This document shows, piece by piece, positions 11,931 through 24,900 of a DNA stretch of 64,000 bases. Under the pieces are notes generated by a model. That model saw nothing but the letters and a program-made list of their open reading frames with translations. It did no database searches and was not told where the DNA came from. The DNA comes from Spinellus fusiger. Its lineage: Eukaryota > Mucoromycota > Mucoromycetes > Mucorales > Phycomycetaceae. The position numbers were made by a program, and so were the translations under genes. The stretch's first letter is position 1. Each line of letters opens with the position of its first letter. The stretch covers positions 310,001-374,000 of the forward strand of contig JALLLS010000009.1 in NCBI GenBank assembly GCA_025094145.1. Direction: 5' to 3'.

Positions 11931-13066
11931 TCTTAACGTCCAAGAGACGAAGGAAACGAATCAGGAAAAACTATATCAAACGAAAATTTCTCCGACAGAG
12001 CACAACTTAGAACCATCTATCACGAGGGCCATACGACCAGAGTCAAGGAAAAGCCTGCGGAAAACTCCGAAATCCACAAAAACGCAGGCAAAGAAAAGCC
12101 GACCAACAGAGACGAAGAAACCACACCCCGACAGAAAAAAACCGCACACCAAAGTTCTCCACTAGGGTTCGAATATCGAACCTTTAGTTGGTTAGCTCAT
12201 AGAGCCTACCAACCACGTCATGAGCTTGTCCCCTCTAATTGCATGTTCAATAAGGCAACCACAAAAAGATAAACAAATTAACCTTAGCACCGCTAGTTTT
12301 AAGAGTCAAAGCCCTGTAGTACAATTAAGTCAGTTAGTAACCAGTGTGTCGTTGATCTTAGTTATCAAAGAACATCCGAGTCGTAGAACTTTAATCTTTA
12401 TTCATACACTTATTCACTTCTTTTATACTACTACTACTACTAATTTTATACTATAACTATGATCTAATGAACAAATTATAATGAAATAGTATCTCTTATG
12501 TGTGCCTGAAGCCAATTGTTTATTTTTCTCTATATTCTTTTATACTGCGATACAAGTGAGTAAACAATCATGCCTACAATGAAGTACACATGAATCCAAC
12601 TAATCTAGCCTATACACAAGGACAATGCGAAGTTTCGTCAGGGAACTAACTAATCAAACTAAATAAAAATGTTTGAAATTTTGAGTTTACTAATTTAGTG
12701 AAGAAAGAAATCATAAACATGTCTGATTTATATTAGGAAGAAGTTACATACCATCATTGCCTATTACTAATCTATAATTAAGACGAAGGAAAGTAATAGT
12801 TAAAAAATCTTTCAGAATAACTATACCACTAAAAGCACGTGTATTAAACTTCTCTCCTTGTGAAATTAACTTTGCTGCGGTTGTCCTGTACTATACATAG
12901 TGAAAAATCAGTATGAAATAACACTATGACGTGAGAAAGGAATGTTGTAGCAAATCAGTTTGCTCCGGATAAGAAGTTTGATTTCAACCGAAAAATATAA
13001 TCAAATATATCGATAAGGGTTTTATTTGTAATCAAAATATGCAATATGAGTGACAAATTATGCTAT
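11931..13066. other. Intergenic stretch with tRNA-like motif
   Basis: No protein gene is supported. Around 12,162-12,235 there is a perfect short palindrome GGTTCGAATATCGAACC, which resembles a tRNA B box on either strand. On the minus strand it is preceded by an A-box-like TGACGTGGTTGG. No cloverleaf closes, so this is at most a tRNA-derived SINE-like relic. Confidence 0.4.
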
Positions 13067-13068
13067 TA

Positions 13069-14345
13069 CACACCCAAAGATTTTCTGGTTTTTAGGCAGT
13101 GATATCTCCTTCCTTTTCAGACAGAACAATTATTGCTTTTTGTGGATACCTCAATATCAAATTATATTATCAATGGAATAGTGTTGATGAATAAAATTGT
13201 TTATTGTAATAGTATAGATAATACTATAGTATAGCTATAGCTACTGCCCAAGTGCATTCCATCATAGAAATAGAATCCACAACCTAAAGGCTTTGTGTTT
13301 TATCCTTGGGAGATAGAAAACCATCCTCAGGAGTATACCCTAGACACCCTAGACAATATAGAAGAAAGAAAAGACCACCTGGGACCGACCTGAGAAGAGT
13401 CTTAACTTGCCTAATAACAGAAGAGTGTATTATTAATAACTTAATCAAGAGAGATAGTATGCTTACCTTGTACTTAATACCTGTCTTAAAGATAATAAGC
13501 CATATATCATCTATTAGAAAAAGAGTCAGGATTGTGTCTTGTGGATTACAATGATCTCAAGCCCAGAGGAAGACACTGCTTACCTTTTTATCTCAAGAAT
13601 AGTCTTTGGTAGTGTCTATCACCTCCTTCTATTGTTTCTCTTTGTTAATAATAGTACATTACCTTGCTCAGCTATGATCATCTTGATGAGTACTTGAGTG
13701 TTAAGTTATATGTTCAGTGTGAGAAATAAAAAAAGAGAGAAATATCAAAACAAATAATCATTTTTCTTTCTCTATTCTAGTGGGGTATACACTAGCCTCC
13801 ACTCATAAAATTCACAAGTCAAACAATTCACACTCTATTTGCCTTGAGCCTAAGATACAGTATTAGAAACAATACCTTGTTATCATTAAGTACTATTGTT
13901 AATACCAGTTACAATGAGATAGTTGAAGTGATTATGAATATTGAGTCAATGAATGACTATAAAGTTCTCAATGTAAGTAAGCTTGGTTCTATTTTATGAA
14001 CAATGACCACTAGATTTAATTCAGTGTGTTCTATAATAAATCTTTCTTAAGCAGTGTTATACTGCAAATACTGTGGGTTTATGGATAACACATTATGTTA
14101 AGAGAAGAATATCAGTGACTGAGTTATAATATTAAGTGGATTCTTGTTCTATCTCTTATCTTTACAGCCAATTCTATACATTTTAATTGCAAAGTCAATC
14201 ATCATTGCTAAAATAAGCAAGTAGAGTTTGAAATGGCCCATTTAGACAGCGAAAAAGCATTTTAAAACATATTAGTCAATCATAAGAATATTGTGATTTT
14301 ATTCTGAGGATATTTTCTTATATATTCCAATAATCTCCTTGTGTG
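13069..14345 (+). mobile_element. CACACCC-family TIR element, copy c
   Basis: It begins CACACCCAAAGATTTTCTGG after TA (13067-13068) and ends AATCTCCTTGTGTG before TA (14346-14347), 1,277 bp. Large internal parts match 7963-8611, 10824-11470, 27660-28740 and, inverted, 44150-45166. No intact ORF or transposase is present. It is a complete non-autonomous copy of the family. Confidence 0.8.
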
Positions 14346-14347
14346 TA

Positions 14348-15419
14348 ATTTCAAATGGTTCATAAATATTATGGAATTAGTTTTTATTGGAAGAACTAAA
14401 TAGAGAATACATATTCTAATAAATATCTTAAAAATCGGGGATGAAAAATAAGTGTAAATATTTTTACAATTTTAAGACTATTTTAAAAAGTATATAAGAG
14501 CAAATACCAGGTTCACGGACTGATAAGGCAATATTATCATGGATTACGCTAGAACTACACTTTATTATATCAAATACTTTAGTCAACTCTAAAATAGCAC
14601 GTTTTTGCCACGACAAATAGCCAACCTCTAAACTTCTGTATCACAGATGATTGTACTCATCATAAATTGGGATTCGTGCATTTGAAACTATAGATTAATA
14701 AAGAGTGTCAATATTTAATGCTACATGTTAAAATACCAACAAGGAAGCAGTAGAAGATAGACTTATTCTAAGCTTTTTTTACCACAATATCATAGAATCT
14801 TTGGACTTTAGTTATTTTTATAAGATTTATATAAAAAAAAAGTTATGATAATTATCTAATGAAATATATATTCTTATGAAGCCGGATTGTATTTATTGTA
14901 GAACCCCGAAAGAGATAAGATTGTGAAAGTTGTCGTAAGCACTTGCCAAAAATAACCTTGAAATATGTTTACAAATACCGATTATTATACTTCCCAAGAA
15001 GAAAAACAGTATTAATATATTATCAAGCCTTAACAAATAATACATAACTAGAAGAAATTGATAATATTATCAAAGTTTTATAGAATCATATTTAAATAAA
15101 CCCATACTTATTTTTTTTTACTAGTACTAGTTCTTTCTAAACGATTTGCATATCTGATTTTTTTTTGCATTCCGACTCATTATTATGTATATCATAAAAT
15201 GAATGAAAAGCTTTCTATAACCTTACTGATTTTTAACAAAGATCAAATTTTGTTCATGTCAAGATTCAATAAATCATTGGCTCAATGGTTAATCATATAT
15301 TGAATTTTTTTTAGAAAAGAACAGCTAGAGTGTAAGACTTTTCCTTGATTTAATACTATGTGCAAAAGTAATAACTAGATGCGTAAGTCCTTTGGAAATA
15401 ATAATACTTATAGAAATTA
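14348..15419. other. AT-rich intergenic stretch
   Basis: No gene, repeat or RNA feature can be supported. Very AT-rich with poly-A/T runs. Confidence 0.5.
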
Positions 15420-15421
15420 TA

Positions 15422-16764
15422 CAGCCACACATAATTGCATTTAATACTTTTGAAAATAAATTTCAGGACGAAATGTTTAGAATATGCTCAGCATTAGATA
15501 AAACACACCACATTTGATCTAGAAGTTTCAAACTTTCACACAATAAAGCTCAACATCTCTAATTATAGAAAATAAAATAATAATAATATAATTAGTATTT
15601 TGTATGGCCTCCTTTGACATCTATTACAGCCTGGCATCTATTTATCATACTCTGAACTAATCGTTGTGCAAGTTCAACTCCAACTTTTTCCCACTCCTCT
15701 GCAAGTAGAGCCTTCAAACTTTCTACATTGGTAATAGCTACCCTTCTTTCTTCAATTTATCTATTCAAGGCCCACCAGAAGTGGTCAATTGAGTTCAGTT
15801 CAGGACTTTGTGCGAGCCAGTACTTAAAGCCCCTAATTTGATGCGTGTCTTTTCACCATCTGACATAGGCCCTAGTATAACAGCTAGCACTCTTTTATTG
15901 TAACAGAAACTCCCTATCCTCTTTCTGATGCAATTCCATGAACCAAGGATGGAACTCACCAGCCGAAATCTTGATATATTCGTCTTGTTTTACAGTGCCA
16001 TCAACAAAGACTAATGGGCCAAATCCGCCCGCCCAAAAACAGCTCCAAAGCATGACCCCACCACCACCAAACTTCGTTGTTAAAACAATAGGATAAGGAT
16101 CATACCTTTCTCCAACTTTTCTGGTTACACGGGCACCTCCATCGTTCCCTTTCACGGTGTACCTGGAATCATCAGACCAGACGACGCCTTTCCACTGGTC
16201 GTTCGTCTAATTGACATGTTCTTTAGCTCAACGAAGCCGTTTCTCTTTGTGTTTTACAGTTAAGGCTGGCTTGTGAGCTGGAGAAAAAGATCCGAACTCT
16301 AGCTGATTGCAGTAACTGATAATGATGGTTCTACATACATCAACCTGAATCTTCAACATTTCCAATTTTAACTGATTATATGAGGCAAATGGGTCCTCTC
16401 TAATGACCTTTTCCAGGTGTCTGGGGTCCCTCTCACTGGCTTTCTTAGGTTTTCCGTGACTCTTTAAACGCAATGGTGACCCACGTTCTTTGATGTTTCT
16501 GATAACATTTTGAACTGTGGGCTTTTTCATCTCAACTACGTTTGCGATTACAGTCAATTCTAATCCAGCCTTCAACAGGTAATAAATGCCCTATAGCTTT
16601 TTATCTTCTGCTTTATCATATTTTCCACAAGTGTGTGTTTTTGAAAATGTGTCTGACATGTTGTGTTGGTTTAATAATATTTGGAAAGAAAAAGAGTTTT
16701 ATGCAAAAAATAAGTTTTTTTCATTAAGATTTAGGCAAGTATTAAATTCAATTGTGTGTGGCTG
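15422..16764 (-). mobile_element. Tc1 element with short TIRs
   Basis: The left terminus CAGCCACACATAATTGCATT and right terminus (inverse of CAGCCACACACAATTGAATT) are flanked by TA (15420-15421, 16765-16766). The TIRs are about 28 bp and imperfect. It is 1,343 bp, standard for Tc1 elements, and carries a broken transposase on the minus strand. Confidence 0.88.
15590..16575 (-). pseudogene. Tc1 transposase, broken
   Basis: The N-terminal part (16575-16228) begins MKAGLELTVIANVVEMKK and contains a paired helix-turn-helix DNA-binding region. After a stop it resumes with VVWSDDSRYTVKG (first catalytic Asp), FGGGGVMLWSCFWAGG, a degenerate second block and AQSPELNSIDHFWWALNR. It ends with VQSMINRCQAVIDVKGG near 15,600. 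Stops and frame changes at about 16,230, 15,895 and 15,760 inactivate it. The same family recurs at 23,790 and 24,280. Confidence 0.85.
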
Positions 16765-16766
16765 TA

Positions 16767-18039
16767 TAAAAGGTATAGGGGATTAAATTGATAAACAACA
16801 GAATTTAACAATAGTAACTTGCCGAATTTCCGATGTCATCAAAGATTACAAAATGTAATCTCATAAGACAGAAGAATAGAAGATACCCAGAGTTTTATGT
16901 TCTCTTCTTTAATATGAAACAATCATAAGAGAAAAATGGCTAGGGATAATAAGATATTTATCTATGTATCAAACAGTACCTTACTTATATAACCTTGTGA
17001 AGAATAAAGAAAAAATGAAAGGCATGCTATTTTTCATTATTGAAAGTGAGTCAAAGTTAGGTTGAGTATTTCTGTTTTTGTTGTACTGGGTTCAGAGGAA
17101 TGGTAACCAGCAGTAAGAAGCAACCAAATTTGTAAGGAGTGGATCTACAATGTTCCTTGAAATTAGTGAATACAAAGGATCAGTTGAAAAAAAAACTCTT
17201 GAGAGAAACAAGTGCTATCTCGATAGAGTATACATGTAAAATTTATAAATTAAAATGCTACTGATATTGTTTTCAAATAAACTATACTGTTGAATTTATA
17301 TTATGAGATACAGACATGATTTAAAGTTAATCAAAATAGGCTTAGACTTATATTCGTATGTCCATCACTAATAAAGAAAATAAAACAAATATAGAGGCGC
17401 TTCTTTATATTTAACGGACCGGCTCAAGGATTTGAAAATGAAATAGCTATTGCCCGACTAGCTAAAAAATAGTACAAGTGACTCATTAAGTGCATAAAAG
17501 TATATTCATTTTTAGTATTTGTGGCCATAGTAGTGTTTGCATGTAAACATACCGTTTGAAAATAAAATAAAATAAAATAAAACACAGGTTGGAGTCTGTA
17601 ACAAATGTTACACGAGTTTTTTTTTTAACTTAGGCCTTCGATTTATAGAATAGATTTTGGGATCAACATATTTTATTGAGATCAACTATCAATCCTGGTA
17701 ATAATATTAAAGAAGGCCTTGTAAACTATTTTAATGGAGAAAAACACCGGTATAACTAATATAAAAAAAGAGAATAGGATAGAACCATTAGTCGCTATTA
17801 TTTTTAGTATATCAACTATTTAGTGTTGATATACTAGTAACATCAAGCAAGTATTTTATATATAATAATTACTTTTAATCTTACACATTTATTCAACAAG
17901 AAATATACGTACAATGGATTGAGATAGATCTTTTTAGTAAAGGGTATACGGCATTGTACAGATATATAGTATGATATAGTTAATAGACTAAGACTGTAGA
18001 ATTGATATATTGAAAGGTTTAACAATTGAACCAAGCTTG
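16767..18039. other. AT-rich intergenic stretch
   Basis: No gene or element is recognised. A short AAAAT array at about 17,560-17,582 is the only pattern. It ends at the inner edge of the right duplication arm. Confidence 0.5.
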
Positions 18040-21000
18040 GTAATTAATTCATAAATGTAGAGTTAAGGGTCGTTTAGACCATTGACAAAGAAGGAAGGTA
18101 TTATCTGTGAACGTTTATTGGTTGAAGGTTAACTTTGAAGCATTTCTCACTTTTCTAGCTAGATTTATGTTTAATGAAAAGCTCTATAGAACCAAATGCA
18201 TTATAAATCACTAAAGTAATGGCGCAGTATCCGTTCTTATTTCCTAAAATAACTTTTGTGTATTTGTTGTGATTTGTATTTTCTTGGTAAAAGTCACTTG
18301 TGTGAGATCCAGACAAAAATTGATAATCAGAGGTTAAAGTTGGCAGCCAGAAATTGAGGTTGATAGCGGGACTAAATCAAAGAATCTAAACCCAAAAATG
18401 AGTATATAATGAAGAGTATTTAGGTTCTCAATTATTATCTAGATTTCTTCTGTCATTTCTCTATTTTCATTTACGTTAATATTTGCCTAATTATCTATAC
18501 CACCTCAAAATAAAAATCATCACAAAATGGAAGTTAGCGAGGAGAAGACTTCATATGTTGTAAAGACAGTCTACAACTATGAAGGTCGTGCTCACTCAAT
18601 AGCACATTCAGTAAACACTGTTATTGACGATGTAGTTGGCCAACAAGGAACTTTTGGCGAACAAAACCATGCTGTTAATATCGAGGGTATATCATTTGTA
18701 ACATTTTACTGTTCAAATTTGCTTATATCAAAACATAATAGACGCTGTCGAGGAATATGATAATTTAAAGCGGGAATTAACCAATATCAGTCGTCGATCC
18801 ATTCATGACGGCAAAATTGAGGAAGGCACAGCCGAGGCAGAAGAGTTTAATCTCGACAATTTTTTGCGTGGAGTGAGCAATGAGGCAGAAAAGACAGGTG
18901 TTGTACAGAAGCAACTAGGTGTATCATGGAAAAACCTTGTTGTTAAGGTAATAGATTCAATCTACGCATAGAGATACTTATTATTGATAGGGCATGTCTG
19001 CAGAGGCACACACCATTGCTAACAATGCGAACTTCCTTATGGGGATTTTAAATATTCCTGCAATGATTTTTAAGCCAAAAATTCCCGAAGTCACTATTCT
19101 TCAAGAATTCAATGGGTTTTGTAAAAGTGGTGAGATGTTGCTGGTCCTAGGCCGTCCAGGTTCAGGGTGTACTACATTACTTAAAGTCATTGCCAATATG
19201 CGTAGCTCTTATACAAATATTGAGGGTGATGTATCTTACGGTGGAATTGACGCAATAACATTTAAAAAACATTACCGTGGCCAAGTGTGCTACAATTCAG
19301 AAGAAGATCAACACTATCCCACACTTACTGCCAAACAAACACTTCAGTTTGCCCTGCGCACAAAAACCCCAGGCAAACGTCTGCCCGATGAAACAAGAAA
19401 AGACTTTGTTGGTCGTGTACTGTATATGCTTGGAAACATGCTTGGTCTTACCAAGCAAATGAACACAGTCGTAGGCAATGCCTTTGTCCGTGGATTGTCA
19501 GGTGGTGAACGCAAACGTCTTTCTATTGCTGAACAAATGACGACGTCAAGTACTATCAATTGCTGGGATTGCTCTACTCGTGGGCTTGATGCTGCCTCTG
19601 CACTTGACTTTGTGCGTTCACTCCGTATTATGACAGATGTCCTTAACAAAACAACAGTTGCTACTTTGTATCAAGCCTCTAACAGCATATTCAAGTTGTT
19701 TGACAAGATTATTCTCTTGGACGGTGGCTACTGCCTTTATTTTGGCCCATCTGATCAAGCCAAGACCTATTTTGAAGATTTAGGCTTCTACTGTCCTCCT
19801 CGAAAGTCTGTTCCTGATTTCTTGACTGGTATCTGCAACCCCATTGAGAGAGAGTTCAGACCAGGATTTGAAAACTCTGTACCCCAGTTTCCTGTTGAAT
19901 TCCAAGAAAGATACAAAAAGTCAGACGTTTATAGAGAAATGATGGCTGAACTTGATAGCTATGAAAGCCAGGTGAAGGCCACATATCAGGCTGATGATTT
20001 CAAGCAAGCAATGTTGGATGAACATCAGAAGCGTGCTCCTAGAAGCTCACCTTATATCTCATCTTTCTATCAACAAGTATCAGCTCTTGTTGTGCGTCAA
20101 TATCATCTCTTGATCACAGACAGAGAGGCCCTAATCTCACGCTACGGCACTATTCTCATTCAATCTCTTATCACGGCTTCTTGTTTCTATAACCTCCCTC
20201 TCAGTGGCACTGGTTCATTTTCTCGTGGTGGTGCTCTATTTCTTTCTATTGTCTTCAACTCTTTTATCGCTCAGACTGAGCTTGTCAACTTTATGATGGG
20301 CCGTCCTGTACTTGACAAACATAAACAATACGCTCTCTACCGCCCTTCTGCCTACTACGTTTCTCTAGTTGTCATGGACATTCCATACTCATTGGCTCAA
20401 GGTAAACTAAATAGCATTCTAACTATTGACTAACATTTTTTTTTATGTTTAGTAATACTTTATGGTCTCTGTTCATACTTTATTACTGGTTTCAACTTGA
20501 CGGCCGGGAAGTTCTTTACTTTCTTGGTCATTCTATTCTTTGTCAATATGACTATGAATGGGTTTTTCCGTATGTTTGGTACCTTTACAAGAAGTTTCTT
20601 TGTTGCTACACAGATGGCCGGATTTATGATTATTGCCTCTTTCAACTATGTTGGTTACAGTAAGTAGATCTTTTCGTAACAATAAGCATCTCTAACGTAT
20701 GTATTTAGTTATTCCATATCCTAAAATGCACCCTTGGTTATACTGGTACTACTGGATAAACCCCCTCGCTTATGCCTACAAAGCTCTCTTGGTCAATGAA
20801 ATGAATGAACAAAGCTACACATGTGAAGGCCCTGGAAACTCAATTCCTTATGGTCCTGGCTATGATAACTGGGATAACAAAATATGCACAATGGTGGGCG
20901 GTGTTCCTGGCCAAAACCATGTACTGGGTCAAGACTACCTTTACCAAGCTTTGAGCTATCGTGTCTCAGAGGCTTGGGCTCCTGACTTTATTGTAGTTAT

Positions 21001-23631
21001 TGCCTTCTTCCTATTGTATACTGCCATTTGTGCTGTAGCCATGGAATACTTTGATAGTGACTCTGGTGGAAATGTAACTAAGTTCTATCTTCCTGGAAAG
21101 GCACCCAAGACTCGCACAGATGAAGAGGAGAAAGAGCGCCGTACACGTCAAAACGATATTACCGAACAAATGGAGAGCATGTCTGAGGGCACCACTTTCT
21201 CTTGGCAAAACATCCAATACACTGTACCCATTCCTGGTGGCGAGCTGTCTCTTTTGAATGGCATCAATGGTATAGTGAAGCCTGGCCACTTGACTGCATT
21301 AATGGGTTCCTCGGGTGCTGGAAAAACCACACTATTGGATGTACTTGCTCGTCGTAAGACCACCGGAAAAGTAGAAGGCACTGTTTATTTGAATGGAGAG
21401 GCTTTGATGAATGATTTTGAACGTATTACTGGTTACTGTGAACAAATGGACGTCCACCAACCTGCTGTTACTGTTCGTGAGGCTCTTCGCTTTTCTGCCT
21501 ACTTGCGTCAAGATGCATCTGTTCCCAAAGCTGAGAAGAATGAGTACGTTGAAAAGATCATTCAACTTTTGGAGATGGAGGATATTGCCGATGCTCAGAT
21601 TGGCATGGTTGAGGCTGGTGCTGGCATCTCTGTTGAAGAACGTAAACGCTTGACCATTGGTATGGAATTGGTTAGCAAGCCCCAGTTGCTTTTCTTGGAT
21701 GAGCCTACTTCTGGCCTGGATGCACAAAGCTCTTACAACATCATTCGCTTCATTCGTAAGCTTGCTGATTCTGGATGGCCTGTGTTGTGTACTATCCACC
21801 AGCCCTCCTCAATTCTATTTAGCCACTTTGATCACTTGCTGCTACTTGTTCGTGGTGGTAAGACTGCCTACTATGGTGAGATTGGCCAAGACTCTCGCAC
21901 GATGATCAATTACTTTGAGTCCAATGGTGGCCCCACCTGCTCTCCTGAAGCCAACCCTGCTGAATACATTCTTGAAGTAGTAGGTGCTGGTACTGCTGGA
22001 AAGGCTGCTCGTGACTGGGCAGATGTTTGGGCTTCTTCTAATGAAGCAAAATTGCTGGATGCTGAATTACAAGAAATCGACAAAAACTCCAAGACTGTTG
22101 ATCGTGAAGTAAAGACTTATGCTGCTTCTCATTGGATCCAGTTCAGAATTGTGTTTGGCAGAATGACATTGGCTTACTGGCGTTCACCTGATTACAACAT
22201 TGGTCGTTTCATCAACTTAATGCTGACCTCTCTTTTTACTGGCTTTACCTTCTGGAAACTCTCAAGCTCCTCCTCAGATATGCAGAACAAACTCTTTGCT
22301 CTTTTTTCTACCTTTATTATGGCCATGACTCTTATTATTCTTGCACAGCCAAAGTTCATGGTAGAACGTCAATTTTTCCGTCGTGAATATGCATCTCGCT
22401 ATTATAGCTGGTTCCCGTGGGCTGTCTCTACTCTATTAGTGGAAATTCCTTACGTACTTATATTCGCTGCATTCTTCATGTTTGGATTCTACTGGACTGC
22501 TGGTATGACTAACATCTCAGGTGTTGTTGGCTACTTCTATATCATGTTTGTTGCTCTTATTCTCTGGTCTATCTACTTTGGTTTTGTTATTGCCGCTTTC
22601 TCAGAGAATCCTACTGTTGCAGCTGTTCTGAACCCACTTCTTTTGTCATTACTTTTTCTCTTCTGTGGTTTAATGCAGCCTCCTTCCGCCATGCCTCATT
22701 TCTGGAGCTCCTGGATGTACTGGGTTGATCCTTTCCATTACTATATTGAGGGTCTTGGTGTCAATGAACTTTCAAATATTAATGTGGAATGCACAGACAA
22801 TGATCTTCTCAGATTTACACCACCTGTTGGAAAAACTTGTGGTGAATACATGAGCAACTTTTTCAGCTATGGAGGACCTGGCTATATTGTCAATTCTAAT
22901 GCAACTCAACCTGAACAATGCGGCTACTGTATCTATAACTCTGGCGAAGAGTTTTACTCTTTAACCTTTGGCTGGGATGTTGCAAACAAATGGCGCAACT
23001 TTGGTGTTCTTGTTGCATTCTGTGGCTTCAATATTATTGTGTTTCTTGGTCTTGTCTACTGGAAGAGAAAAGGACGTAGATAAACAACCTCTTTCTGCTT
23101 ATTCTTTTTTCTAGAATATATTCTCTTTATATTACTAGCCAATAATAATGTAACTTTATATCTTTCTTTTTTGTGAACTTTAAATTTAAACTTCCAAAAT
23201 CTAATATTGTTAATAAAACATATACAATATAAATATTCTCTTATAAGAAGCTCAATTAAAGTGACATGTTCAATTCCATATGAGTTTTTAGTGTATTGAT
23301 TGTATCTTTATCCAATGTAAATATATGCTAAAGACATAGAGGAGTTGGACAATTTTATCTATGAATTAATAAATAGCTGACTCGTCCAAGTCTGATAAAT
23401 TCTTTGTAAATTGCACTTGTCATAATCATAAAGACATAACTCTCATGCAGAATATATTTATTTAGATTTGATATAAAGAATAGCATGATAATAAAGAATA
23501 GATATTAATGATACATCCAAGTCCTTAACTTTTGTAGTTATATCCTGTAGTCTTAAAAGGTGAACCGTATTTATCAGCTCACTAAAACAAGCCTTCGTTG
23601 ATATACTGGTATTTTTTATCATGTACACATA
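18040..23631 (-). repeat. Right arm of 5.6-kb inverted duplication
   Basis: Reverse complement of 1939-7531 with no length difference across the gene. The outer edge at 23,631 is the TA next to a decayed Tc1 terminus (CGGTTGCACCTAATTGAAT, compare CAGCCACACATAATTGCAT). Non-coding flanks, introns and both NBD coding parts show almost no difference from the left arm. Confidence 0.93.
18527..23083 (+). CDS. PDR-type full-size ABC transporter, copy B
   Basis: Exons 18527-18686, 18742-18947, 18991-20401, 20453-20659 and 20709-23083, giving 1,452 residues with the same (NBD-TMD)2 plan, motifs and splice sites as copy A. Compared with copy A the NBDs are identical in protein. About twenty residues differ, nearly all in membrane helices: five in a 19-residue stretch after SLSGTG, two in exon 4, and clusters in TMD2 such as ENPTV versus ENPTA and LLLSLLFLFCG versus LILSMLILFCG. 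Exon 2 has SI where A has PT. Both copies start with the same 485-bp upstream sequence, so their expression signals should be shared. Substrate unknown. Confidence 0.93.
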
Positions 23632-24040
23632 CGGTTGCACCTAATTGAATATAATCATTTTGAAAATAAATTTCAGGAAAAATAGACAGGACATGTTCAA
23701 CATCAAATAAAACACTTTGCATTTGATCTAGAAGCCTCAAACTTTAGCACCAAAGTTCAATATCTTTATTTATTGAAAATAGAAAAGGAATAAGAATTAG
23801 TATTTTGTCTGGCCTCCTTTGACATCTATTACAGCCTGGCATCTATTTATCATACTCTGAACTAATCGTTGTGCAAGTTCAACTCCAACTTTTTCCCACT
23901 CCTCTGCAAGTAGAGCCTTCAAACTTTCTACATTAGTAATAGCTACCCTTTCTTCAATTTATCTATCCAAGGCCCACCAGAGGTGTTCAATTGAGTTCAG
24001 TTCAGGACTTTGTGCAGGTCAGTACTCATGGTGTTGTATC
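23632..24040 (-). pseudogene. Tc1 transposase 3' fragment
   Basis: Decayed Tc1 end plus the C-terminal part of the same transposase family as at 15.4-16.8 kb. It includes the VQSMINRCQAVIDVKGG block on the minus strand and the upstream lineage-specific stretch LKALLAEEWEKVGVELAQ. It breaks off near 24,040. It abuts the outer edge of the right duplication arm. Confidence 0.75.
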
Positions 24041-24279
24041 CAGATTCAATACAAAGACATGTCTAACAGAAGTAGTACTAATCAATTGCATTAACACTGA
24101 TAATTATCTAGGATCATGTGTGTAGACTCAACTACAGGAAGCACATAAGTTTAACTATGGCAATTGATTAGTATAAAAAGAGTTGTATATTCCACCAAAT
24201 AAAAGCAATCTATTCTTGGATAAAGTCCTGTCATTTCTATAGTCTCAACTTTTTCAATTCGGATAAAACAATAGGTCAA

Positions 24280-24900
24280 CTAGACCCCTAAGGACTGGAG
24301 ACGCATCGTATGGCCTGATAAGTCACGGTTTGAAGTAGAGGGTTACCAGGGAGGGGCCAGAGTGATTCAAAAGATTTGAGAAAGATATAAGGCTGCTCAT
24401 ATCATACCTAGAATCAAATGGAGGGAAAGGTAGCATAATGATCTGGAGCTGTTTCTGGGCTGATGGATTTGGGCCTTTGGTCTTTATTGATAGCAGTGTA
24501 AATTAAGACGAATATATCGAATTTTTGGCTGGTGATTTCGATCCTTGGTTCATTACATTGCATCAGAAAGATAATAACGAGATTTTGATCCAATAAGAGG
24601 GTGCTAGCTGTCATACTGAGGCCTATGCTAGATAGTGGAAAGAGACACATCAAGTTAGGGGCTTTGATTACTCGCCCGCACAATGTCTTGACTTGAGCTC
24701 AAATGAACACGTCTGATATGCTTTGGAAATACGGATTGAAAAAAGAAGGGCATCTATTAACAATGTAGAAATTTTGAAGGCTCTACTTGCAGAAGAGTGA
24801 GTGTGAGTTGGAGTTGAACTTACATAACAATAAATTCAAAGTATGACAGATAGATGCCAGGCAGTTATTGATGCCAAAGGTATCCCAAAAAAATATTAAA
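24280..24900 (+). pseudogene. Tc1 transposase fragment, opposite orientation
   Basis: Plus-strand translation reads DWRRIVWPDKSRFEVEGYQG, then GSIMIWSCFWADGFGPLVFI, then QKDNNEILIQ, then degraded ASINNVEILKALLAEE and IQSMTDRCQAVIDAKG. It contains several stops. It stands head to head with the fragment at 23,632-24,040, so two Tc1 copies or a rearranged one flank the duplication. Confidence 0.75.

Noticed and set aside
18527..18760. 77-residue separate protein at the start of the transporter
   Set aside because: It is exon 1 read into intron 1; splicing at 18,687 continues into the transporter N-terminus.
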